A DNA stretch of 13,670 nucleotides, taken from Cudoniella acicularis (taxonomy: Eukaryota > Ascomycota > Leotiomycetes > Helotiales > Helotiaceae). Positions 1 to 8,275 of the stretch are shown here, in pieces. How positions within the stretch are numbered: the stretch's first letter is position 1; every line of letters starts with the position of its first letter. The stretch is from NCBI GenBank assembly GCA_013054445.1, contig JAAMPI010001503.1, positions 1-13,670 of the forward strand, written 5' to 3'. The notes beneath the pieces are model-generated. The model ran no database searches. It had not been told where the DNA came from and was given only the letters and a program-made list of their open reading frames with translations. Both the position numbers and the translations under genes were made by a program.

Positions 1-738
1 TTGTTTGTTTGACTGATTAGTGATGATGGTGGATGGGTTGAGTGGGGCTTTTGAGCGTGCTGTTAATGCTGGCGTTTGTGGATGGGGATTTCCTTTTTGT
101 AAGGGAGGTAGGTGTTCGTGTTTATTTAGATGGTAGTTTTGAGGCGTTACTGGTAAAAATGTAAAAGTTCTTATTTCCATATCAATGTCCTATACAAATA
201 TGCTTCCGGAATCCCCTTACTCGTTATCTACAACGCTCAACCAATGTAATATTCTTCCCTCCCAAAATTCTTATCCTCAACAGCCAATCAATCGCCAAAG
301 CACCCAGCTATTTTACTTGTAGTTCCTACCTAAATCTAATGCACGAGAACGAAAATTTTGCGATCTAATTACAAGTCGCCAACTGCCACTCAAGGTGGTG
401 CATAACACAATCGCATAGGGCAATTTAGAATCTTAACCATGCCAGCCCATCATTTTCTTCTCGAAGTCTCTACTTTCCTCCATCTTCTATAAAATAGTCC
501 TAGTATGTATAAAGTGGTCTGCTATTATGCCCTATCAGGGTTTCAGCTCAGTACTCCGTAGAGGTTTTGCAATAAACGCAAACGAGACTTTCCCAGTGTA
601 TTTGACCCCACAACTTCCTTACCGCACGTCTCCATATCAGTCCCACCGCAGAATAAGCGAATTCTCAACGGAAAAGTCTTTTTAAGTCTTGATATATTGG
701 GGTATTTCGCTTTCCATCATGCCCAAGTTGTCCACGTT
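1..738. other. Intergenic stretch, no gene recognised
   Basis: I see no open frame with a recognisable domain on either strand. The stretch lies 3' of the minus-strand kinase-like gene and should hold its 3' UTR. The first about 150 bases are G/T-rich on the given strand and the rest is mixed. No RNA gene or mobile-element terminus was seen. Confidence 0.5.
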
Positions 739-2535
739 CTAGGTGTTGTTAAACCAAAATGCTTTCCCCGCCTCATCAATTGCAGCTAGAACGCGTTGCA
801 AGCTCGGTCGCTGGCTGGCATTTGTAGTTGTTTCATGGACAGAGACCCCGTAACTATCTTGGTCGTCCGCGATTCTCTTAACTTTACCTTCCAGAAAAGC
901 GACGGCAGCCTCCACCTCTTCACACCACCATTTCTTCGCCGCTAGTTGTGTTTTACAGGCCTTTCTTCCTGCCTCCACTTCGTCTTCCCTGAGCCTCTCA
1001 TGATCAATCGAGAAGAGTTTGGTCCCAGATTTTACCAGACTTCGATACTTCCCCCTCCATTCTGCCGCTCCGGCCGTACAAGATCTGATCAATGACCGCA
1101 TCTCAACGGGAGTATTCTGGAAATCGGGAAACAGAAGCCGAGAATCTTGTTCACGAAATATATCAACTCCGAGGGCGCAGTTGACAGAACTTGAAGATTC
1201 GAAAATGCACCACATCAGCTTGCCAAGCATGAAGACCTGCGCACCTTCGCGCTCTGACTGAGAGAGCGAAATCCAAGCGGAGCTGAACCCGTGTTCGCTG
1301 TCACGATACCGATCCCCTTGGGTCAATGGCTTCCATGATGGTATGTATGAACGTAAGATTGTTTTGTGCTGTTCGGCTATGTCATGGTCGCTGCTGCGCG
1401 TTGCAATGTATTCCAGGTACTCAATGTATGCAACTTCTGGTGGAGACCAAGAGTACCAACCACCTCGCTGCTCCAGGTCTATAAGCACGGCATGAAGCAC
1501 GCCATCCTCTGCGTTTAGGACGACGTTGTCTGGCTTGATATCTGGATAAAATCCCAACGGAGAATTGTTGATGTGGGCTATGGCTTGAGTGACGTCCCGC
1601 GCCCAGTGGAATTGGTCTGAAAGTGAAATTCTTGGAATGGCACTAGATGCTGACTTCCAAAGTTCGTTACGGAGGGTGCCATGTGGATAGTACTTGATCA
1701 CAAAACCGCAGACACCAATTTTGCCTCCAAAACGACATCTTTTGGTCACTATGTAAAGTGGCCGTGAGACGACATTCGGGTGAGGATCCAATGTGAGAAG
1801 CATCTTGAGTTCGTGATAGAGGTACTTGGAATCCCGAACCTGCGATTTAAAGACGAAACTCTCTGAACCATGGCGTTCAGGAATCTGGACTATGGTGATC
1901 GCCTCGTGGTGTTGGTGCTGTAAGCTAAGTTCCCCCAAGTCAAGCACCTCCGGCCAGTTGGCTGGAGGGAAGTCCCAAATGCCTTGGAGGTTCTTGAGAG
2001 AGTACCATTGCTGCTCCATATCATATACCGGAACCAAATGCATTTCCATTTGCCGGATATCAGCACACATGGTGTCGATGATGATTCGTGAGCCAAAAGG
2101 TAATGCATTGTATTGCATCTCAAAATTTGGGAACTCTGATGACCAGAGATCAATAGCGCGAAGTATATGCTTTGAGAGCTCCAAGTCTTGAGCCTCAATG
2201 CCGGTCCAGACCATGGCCGATCCTGATCGAAGCACTTCTCTCAATCCTAACTCGTGCTCCGATTGGCTGGGAATATAGACATCAATCCTCAATGGAGGGT
2301 TTCCGAGTGCAAAGAGCGGGACAACAAAGAAGCGAGTGCCATCAACATCAATTCCGTCTAGACGCCAGCCACATTCTCTTGGTAGGGTAAGGCTGTTGAT
2401 TCGATTCTTCGGGCTGAGTTTCGATGTTTCCCAACTAGCTGGGGCATGAACGTGATCCTCATCCCATTCAAGGAGTGGAGTATAAGCGGCGGTAGGATTT
2501 AAAACGGCATCGAAAATGGCTATCGAAGGCTCCAT
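739..2535 (-). CDS. Fungal protein kinase-like protein, intronless
   Basis: A single uninterrupted frame of 598 residues starting at an ATG. Residues 1 to about 215 match nothing I recognise. From about 215 a kinase fold can be followed: K230 in FVFKS (beta-3 lysine), E242 in HELKM (helix C), the catalytic loop YPDIKPDN at 330-337 with D332, K334 and N337, a DLE at 353-355 in place of DFG, and PPE near 365-367 in place of APE. The helix-F region (GAQVFMLGKLMWCIFE, about 431-446) and the later CTAGAAEW resemble a group of fungal kinase-like proteins as I remember them. HRD has become YPD, and no clear glycine-rich loop precedes K230. The catalytic lysine and both aspartates remain, so activity is possible but atypical. 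Substrate and role are unknown. Reading as a kinase-like fold is secure; reading as an active kinase is not. Confidence 0.85.
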   Translation of the reverse strand: MEPSIAIFDAVLNPTAAYTPLLEWDEDHVHAPASWETSKLSPKNRINSLTLPRECGWRLDGIDVDGTRFFVVPLFALGNPPLRIDVYIPSQSEHELGLREVLRSGSAMVWTGIEAQDLELSKHILRAIDLWSSEFPNFEMQYNALPFGSRIIIDTMCADIRQMEMHLVPVYDMEQQWYSLKNLQGIWDFPPANWPEVLDLGELSLQHQHHEAITIVQIPERHGSESFVFKSQVRDSKYLYHELKMLLTLDPHPNVVSRPLYIVTKRCRFGGKIGVCGFVIKYYPHGTLRNELWKSASSAIPRISLSDQFHWARDVTQAIAHINNSPLGFYPDIKPDNVVLNAEDGVLHAVLIDLEQRGGWYSWSPPEVAYIEYLEYIATRSSDHDIAEQHKTILRSYIPSWKPLTQGDRYRDSEHGFSSAWISLSQSEREGAQVFMLGKLMWCIFESSSSVNCALGVDIFREQDSRLLFPDFQNTPVEMRSLIRSCTAGAAEWRGKYRSLVKSGTKLFSIDHERLREDEVEAGRKACKTQLAAKKWWCEEVEAAVAFLEGKVKRIADDQDSYGVSVHETTTNASQRPSLQRVLAAIDEAGKAFWFNNT

Positions 2536-3185
2536 GATTGAGGTGCGCTGGTAAGAAAGACGCTTTTCTTGGCCTTAGAATTCTGGAAAATGATGAATGA
2601 AACCATACACAGGGTAAATTGACTAGTCGAAAGCGGGATCAAGAAAAAGCAACAAAACACGGCAACTCCGCTTAATGAGGCTCGAAATTCCCCGTGGGGA
2701 GTGACGGCCAAAGGGGAGGCGCCGCACGAGAATGCAGATAACACGTCACCCGAGGGGGCTGCTTTAGCCTGCACAAAGCTCAAATGGGACACCGAGGAGG
2801 CTCCTTGGCTGCAAGGCATCAGCTGCTGCTTTGATGATGGGTGATCCCGGGTAAGGGAAATACGCGTACTGGTTTTTGAAGTTAATCAGTGTCATTTCCT
2901 CGTGCACATCCCATGGACGACATCACTCTTAAGTGAGGGACAGTATAATAAGATTGAATTCAGCTTCATAGCCAGGATCATTAGAAATATAGATGTGCCC
3001 AAACAATCAAAGGTACCCAAAAATTAAAATGATAATGGGGGACGAGGCCGTAAACTCGTACTGGCAACTCTGATGACGAGATGACCAACCCTATACATTT
3101 AGAGCCTCATAATCCAGCCGCATGAATACCTCACAAAGAAATACCGTATGTGCCATAAAAGATTCCATAAGACACTACCCAGACT
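2536..3185. other. Intergenic: 5' region of the kinase-like gene, 3' region of the dioxygenase gene
   Basis: About 650 bases without a convincing gene. A 99-codon open frame at 2520-2819 (-) overlaps the kinase start in another frame and has no recognisable content. The near-palindrome TCCCCGTGGGGA lies at 2689-2700, about 155 bases upstream of the kinase ATG. It contains GTGGGG, which fits the SYGGRG consensus of the carbon-repression factor CreA. Such short sites occur often by chance. Confidence 0.4.
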
Positions 3186-4563
3186 CTATGAACTTAATCT
3201 TTCGCTGAGTTTGAAACGCAGCTTTGGTACGGCAACAACATTCCAGCGATTGCCCAGTTCATTGTCATCATAGATTCTCGAATTGCCCATTTGTAGGGAT
3301 CGGGGTAATTTCCACGCCAAGGACTTGTTCTTCAGCCACATGCGCACGAGATATCGAGTTGCTTCGGGACTGTCTTCAAACGCTTCTCTGGAGTGGAGTA
3401 AGGCGTGATTGTTGATGAATGTTAAATCGCCGGGCTCAGTTGCCAAAGTGAGTTGGCCCTCCTGGGCAAGAGTTTCTATCAGGTCGAGGGCTTCGCGTTG
3501 CTTTGGTGAAAGCTCTGGAAGATTTTCAGTCCTGGGGAAATGCTTTAGGCCAAGCAAGGGCTCTCGAGCAAGATTGAGAATAATATTTCCACCGTGGTAG
3601 TGCAACAAGGATCGACTATTGCATTCGAAAAGTTCTCCACGACTAGAAAAAGTCAGACTTTAGTGCGCCGCGAAACGGAAGAGGTTAGAAAGACTAACCT
3701 ATCAAATGGCCAATTGGGGGTCGCAAGAGACTCTAGCAGGTCCGGTCTCTCAACTGCTATCTTGTTGTAGATTGTCCATGAAGAGGATATGATGTGTTTG
3801 CCTCCTCTCGCAGCATTGCTCCGTGTCTGTAGGGCAAGGATATCACAAAAGGTATCGGTATGAAACGTCTTGAGCCTTTTGTCAGATTTTAAACAGGTTT
3901 CAAGTGCGAGGAACACATACTGAAGCTCGACTTGAGAATCGTGTTGGCCGGTTCTGCTGCGGTTCTCGAGACTTTTTGGCATCGCAAATGTGCACTTGAA
4001 GCTTTGCATTAGCAGATGATAGATGATTGACAAATTTGAGAGAAAATTTAGACCATACTCAGCATGTTGCCATCCTCATCTTGCCTCGCTCTCGTCTCTC
4101 CAATATAGCTGGACAGTCCTAGGAAAAGTAGGATGTTGTCCTCAAGAGAGTAGTCCGCTGGGTTGAGGCCACGGATGTTGATGAAACCTTTGCCGCGATG
4201 AATTTCTACCGCTAATCGAAGCAGCGTCCCACCAAGTGTGGGAAGCGGAAATGAACCTTGCCTGACATCACTCCCGTCCAGGCCAAGGGCTGTATATATC
4301 AGCACCTGTGGGACTAAACTTTGATACAGAGTCTGCAACTTACACTTGAAATACCCAAGAGCGTTCTCAATTTCAAGTTTATGGGTGGCGGTTATGTTGT
4401 AAGTGTAGGATTGTTCATTGGAGAATGTCGCAGGGTCCCATGCTAGACCACTGGCCAAGAATCGGGGCCACTCCTGAACCCTTATGGGTGACTTTGAGAG
4501 CTCATGATTGTATTGACGGAAAGAATGCGAAACCAAATCGTCGAAAAGAATGCCTGGTGCCAT
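3186..4563 (-). CDS. TauD/TfdA-family Fe(II)/2-oxoglutarate-dependent dioxygenase (clavaminate synthase-like), five exons
   Basis: Predicted exons on the minus strand: 4563-4344, 4289-4059, 3994-3921, 3868-3699, 3642-3186. The four introns are 54, 64, 52 and 56 nt, with donors GTAAGT, GTATGG, GTATGT and GTTAGT; intron 1 has branch GCTGAT, intron 2 GCTAAT and intron 3 CTGAC. All phases agree and give 383 residues. The first two iron ligands are in FHTDTF (H178, D180). The distal histidine is H315 in LLHSREAF, and the 2-oxoglutarate-binding arginine is R328 or R332 in RYLVRMW. This is the complete facial triad of the family, so the enzyme should hydroxylate or otherwise oxidise a small substrate while decarboxylating 2-oxoglutarate. 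The substrate cannot be read from sequence. The start has G at +4 and full N-terminal family-like sequence follows it. The transcription factor gene lies 695 bases upstream on the same strand. Confidence 0.92.
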
Positions 4564-5258
4564 CGAAATAAGATGGATTCAAAGCTTGCTCAGATAGCCT
4601 AACTCGATGGCTAGAAACAGAAGAGGGACGGCCCGGCGGCAATGATATTGAGGATGACTCGGTGAGCTCTTGGTTTGAGAGGCTCAAGCTTATCTCTCGC
4701 GCACACCGAGAAGCCCTGCTGCCTCATACAAGCTGGGCGTCGAACGTCATCACCTAGCCTAGTCTACTGCTGGTATTGACCGGAAGTTAGAATCAAGGTT
4801 GTACAAACGAGCTCAACTGGTAAGCGAAGCACACTCTTATTTGGCAGAAGTCTCCCGCCGCCTTGTAATCAATGCATGTCAACACAGCCTTTGCCATGCC
4901 CATCGAATGAAATTGCAATAACCCCGCATTTAAAGCACACTGATTCACAACGTTAGTGCAAATGTGTCTCGTGTCGTGTCGACAGTAGATTTGACGAAGG
5001 TCAGGCATTGAGCCGCAAAGTGCTCTGGCTGCAGATCGAATGTTGTAGTGAACACCCAGCACATATGAAATCGTGCGAGTCATCTTGCCCCTCCCCTTCA
5101 AGAGGGTGGGGAGTGCTCGCACGTGTCACGAGGGGACCAGTCCTCTTCAAACAACTGACTGACGAACCAGTATTTCTCTTCGTATTTATCCGTACGATTG
5201 ATAGCTCGGAGGGAAGCAACTAAGAATCTTAGCTTTTGAGGCTGTTAATGGTGGGCCA
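4564..5258. other. Intergenic: promoter region of the dioxygenase gene
   Basis: It lies between the transcription factor stop and the dioxygenase start; both genes point leftward. Open frames here (for example 4793-5122) have no domain-like content. At about 5090-5113 CTCCCC and GGGGAG face each other across 11 bases, and GTGGGG (CreA-like) lies at 5106-5111. No Zn2Cys6-type inverted CGG/CCG pair was evident. Confidence 0.4.
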
Positions 5259-7491
5259 TCACATACCATTGCGAGTTACTTGCTCTTTATAGCGCTCCAT
5301 GAACACGCTTTGCTCGGCGTCTAGCTGGGCCATTCTCCGTATTTGAGGTGCTTTCCAATCAAAGTCCTCGCGGAATGGACGCTGACCTTTACAGCCATAA
5401 TGAAAATGAGCAAGAATTGTTTTGGCCCCAGAATGTGTGGCGCGGACGAGTGGCATGTCAAGGTAGCGCTCCTAATAGATATCAATACAAATAATTTGAA
5501 GAGATCACCAATTTTCAACTTGCCGTTGCTTTTCGTCTGGCCGCAAACTGTCTTTGAAAGAGTACCTGTAGTTCATAGTTGTGAAGAAGGATAAAGGAGA
5601 CTAAAAATATTTGATACCAATTGCTTGACTTGTTGGCAAGAACTAGCGTCTGCAAGCCACGCAGCGTTTTGAGGCGTAGAGGCTCAAGCACTCGATGGAT
5701 AACTATTGACGCAAATTGATAGTCGATATATGGTGGAGGTGAAATCCAGTCATAGAATGGGTCCTTCAAGGTCTCTGCGTTCAAGGTCTCATTGCCGCAG
5801 ACCCGCCAACCTGATTCGATGAAACGGCATATAACCCAGAGGCGTAAAACACTCCGAAGTAAATTATTCTTCATTCAAATTAGCACAGAACAAGTATCCC
5901 GTCACATTTGAGTTGATACTCACAGGTGTGGAGAAAACGGACAAACGAAGTGCAGCATGGAAAACATCCCATACCAAGTGGTTAGAATCATCGAGAAGAG
6001 CATCCAGATATGACTCAACGTTTGCATCCGCATAGGCGTTGACAGCTCTCTCTGCACTTTCTGCGTCGGCAATGGCCCAAGGAATGTAATACATAGATCT
6101 GCCCTTCAGATCCAAGGCATTTTCTTCAGATGGGGGGCTGAACTCGCGGACCTCTAGGGTTAAGGGTACAGGGCCACGCCCTTGGGTGATATCTAAAAGT
6201 CTTGTGGTAGCGCCCGCCCAGTCTTTGGCAATGTGAAAGTCACCGTACGTTGGCCCAATCATAGGGTGTCTTTTGTAGAAAGGCATATAATCAAGCCCAG
6301 TTCTGAATAAGGTACTGTCTGTTATTTTATACCGTAGACATGGAAGCCGAGTCATACGAGCCAACTTTTCTTGGCATGGTTTGCAGGGTCCTGTGGGATT
6401 TGTTGGGTCTGGAATACACTGGCTTCTGTTAGCTCAAGATCCTAGTAAAGACTTGAATACCTTCATACCCTGTTTCTTTGCATCCTGCATCTTACACAAG
6501 CATTCATCTGTCGAGTTAGAAAAGTTTCATTTCGTACTCTCTTGTCGGTATAGGGACTTCGCTTTTTCTTCTTCCGAATCAAATTCTTTCCTAAGATATA
6601 TTTGTTGGCATTGAGCTGCACTATATCGAGCAAGGCCTCATTGGTCGTTTCCAAAGACGACTGGCTGGTCACATATTTTGAGCCAAATGTATATGTATCT
6701 GTTCGTTTTGGTGCCAATAAATGCAAATATCTCGAGGTTTCGGATGAAGTACTTTCTAAGGGATCTCTACTACGTTTTGAGCGTGATGGCTTCTTAAACG
6801 ATAGTACACTCCTTTCCTCGTTGATTGCGCTTTCTTCCGATGAACTTTCACTTGATCCATTACTTTCGGCTGATTCCCCGGACCATGGAGGCGTGATTTG
6901 AACCTACTCGCGGTCGTCAGACCCTTCTGGAGTCAAGCGTCGAGACAAATCAAGGTTCGCGGATGCCGAATCACTCAAAACAAAGCCGCGGTCGTCAGAT
7001 GCTTCTGGGGGTGGCCGTTGAGACAAGTCGAGGTTACCGTGTGACGAATCATTCAGAATAAAGCTGTAGTCTTCGTCACAACTATGCCAGCCCCAGCGCG
7101 TGCCAATAGTTTCGGCATGATTTCCGGTAGTCTCAGTACTACTGACTTCCTCCAAAGTTGACATGTAATCGCCGATAGACGCATCGTCGACTTGCAATCC
7201 ACGATCATAAGGCAGCGAAAATTGAAAAGAATGCTCAGGCAGTACTCCGAAAGTGGAGTCCTCCTGTATGCCGGCCAGGAGGCTATCATCGCAATGACTG
7301 ATCGTTCTGTTGGGGTATGGAATCCTGCTGTTCTCATTATGGGTTGAAGTTCCCCTAGAAGTTGCCCGTTTGTTGATGGATAAATCTAGGAGGTCGTTCA
7401 ACGAAACACCGAGATACTGAGCAGTCTTGAGCAGCTGTTGCAAATTTTCATCAGAGCTACTGCTCATGGGAGCAGCTGAATTGGGGTCCAT
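5259..7491 (-). CDS. Zn2Cys6 fungal transcription factor, four exons, with one in-frame TAG
   Basis: Predicted exons: 7491-6469, 6418-5924, 5868-5524, 5471-5259. Introns are 50 nt (GTATGA, branch GCTAAC), 55 nt (GTGAGT, branch GCTAAT) and 52 nt (GCAAGT, a GC-AG intron), all phase 0. The first splice joins the zinc cluster: CVRCRMQRNR ends exon 1 and CIPDPTNPTGPCKPC begins exon 2, giving C-x2-C-x6-C-x10-C-x2-C-x11-C (C332 to C368). A basic run RKKKKR precedes it, and a Ser/Glu-rich acidic stretch lies around residues 200-220. The C-terminal half (LRLWVICRFIE, THSGAKTILAHFHY, KGQRPF) fits a fungus-only factor family, from memory. The frame is open from 7491 to 6469 except for TAG at 6906-6904 (codon 196). 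That TAG is either removed by an unpredicted intron or is a nonsense mutation. No ATG lies between the TAG and the zinc cluster. The first ATG is at 7491; the TTG at 7494 is not a start. Nuclear, DNA-binding; target unknown. Confidence 0.88.
5472..5523 (-). other. GC-AG intron 3 of the transcription factor gene
   Basis: The reading frame ends in AAA GCA ACG, followed by GCAAGT, the strongest known form of a GC donor, and 52 nt later by CTATTAG. Removal in phase 0 joins RRKAT to ERYLDMPLV. The only phase-compatible GT donor nearby (GTACTC, 42 nt upstream) would delete 14 residues that look like part of the family core. Confidence 0.7.
6907..7062 (-). repeat. Two-copy 78-bp coding tandem repeat
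   Basis: Two adjacent 26-codon units, 7062-6985 and 6984-6907, lie in the N-terminal region of the transcription factor. They share the pattern F-[IV]-L-[NS]-DS-x3-NLDLS-[QR]-R-x2-PE-[AG]-SDDR-[GE], with x3 covering mixed residues. The DNA agrees over CTGACGACCGCG and other blocks. A third unit would begin with Phe at 6906-6904, where the in-frame TAG lies. Confidence 0.85.
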
Positions 7492-8275
7492 CAAGCCAGA
7501 CCAGGACCAGCCTGCTGTTCATACCAAGAGCTATGGTGGTTGCTGTACAAATTCTGACCGAATATCCCTGTGACCTGTTGCGTGGGACAGACCAAACAGA
7601 TAATGCAGGAGAAAGTAACGGAATGTGAGCAGGGTATTCAGTCAAGCCGGTGAGTGTCTGTCTGCTAGTTCAAGGGCTCAAATTTGAGGCGTTAAGATCT
7701 GTTTACGGGACGTTGTCAAGATAGTCGTTAATGGGCGGGTCCGTGCCCTCTATGCTTGTAATATTATCACGTGACCTAATGGTTTTTATTCCTTGCGGTT
7801 TTAGCTGGCCGGCCCAGCCACTCAAATTCAAACCGATGAAGGATTTGTCGAGAGCGCCCAAACCGATGAAGCATTCAACGGCAATAGGCAAACCGGTGAA
7901 AGGACTTTTCCATGCAAACCAAGCACAGTTTCAGCGGCCAGGTGGTCAGAAGCGGACTTGCGATGGGGCATTGCATCGGCCAATGAACGCTGCTTATTCC
8001 TAACCGGTGAGCACCGTCCCGATCATTTAAAGCACCAATTGCCATGCAGAATACTTAGACAGCATTGCCAACTCACGCCCTCACGCCCTTGTGCTCATCT
8101 TAGTCCTCCCTTTTTGCCCGGAAATGGAATGCGGAATCTGATTGGCCAACTGCCTTCAACTTTGGCAAAAGCCTTAGTTACATTCAACTTCATCCCTTTT
8201 CTCTTCGAGCATCTCGTATTGTCTACTCTCGCCTCATCGGTTGACACCGAACACACTTAGCTCCCCAGCAGCAAC
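7492..8275. promoter_or_regulatory. Bidirectional promoter region between the transcription factor and Nudix-like genes
   Basis: The flanking genes diverge from this 784-base stretch. It holds the palindrome CTCAAATTTGAG (7677-7688), the E-box-type palindrome TCACGTGA (7767-7774, a Cbf1/bHLH-type core), three phased copies of AACCGRTGA (7831, 7861, 7891), another copy at 8002-8010, and a reverse copy (TCATCGGTT, 8234-8242) inside the probable 5' UTR of the Nudix-like gene. An upstream ATG at 7522 (-) opens a 21-residue frame that overlaps the transcription factor start and ends at 7457. Confidence 0.5.
7829..7902 (+). repeat. Three-copy phased repeat, 30-bp period, core CAAACCGRTGAA
   Basis: The core AACCGATGAA begins at 7831 and 7861, and AACCGGTGAA at 7891. 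Each is preceded by CA. The spacing is exactly 30 bp, close to three helical turns, while the sequence between cores is largely different. This looks more like an array of binding sites than a plain minisatellite, although an eroded minisatellite is possible. Confidence 0.7.

Noticed and set aside
2520..2819. 99-codon frame on the minus strand upstream of the kinase-like gene
   Set aside because: It overlaps the kinase start in another frame and has no domain-like content. Its hydrophobic patch is not at the N-terminus.
4793..5122. 109-codon minus-strand frame between dioxygenase and transcription factor
   Set aside because: No recognisable motif, no splice signals linking it to neighbours; overlaps other random frames.
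5524..5565. Using GTACTC as donor for the last transcription factor intron (94-nt intron)
   Set aside because: It is in phase but deletes 14 residues (VLFQRQFAARRKAT) that look like family core. The GCAAGT donor keeps them and gives a 52-nt intron like the others.
3186..7491. Secondary-metabolite cluster centred on the dioxygenase and the Zn2Cys6 factor
   Set aside because: No core synthase, P450, transporter or methyltransferase in the window; two genes are not enough.
7829..7902. Possible CRISPR-like array because of regular 30-bp spacing
   Set aside because: Only about 12 bp are conserved per unit, there are three copies, and the context is a fungal nuclear promoter.
7731..8003. 90-codon frame with ATG showing KPMK/KPMK/KPVK every ten residues
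   Set aside because: The period comes from the 30-bp DNA repeat. Other motif copies lie outside the frame and in both orientations, and the rest of the product resembles nothing.
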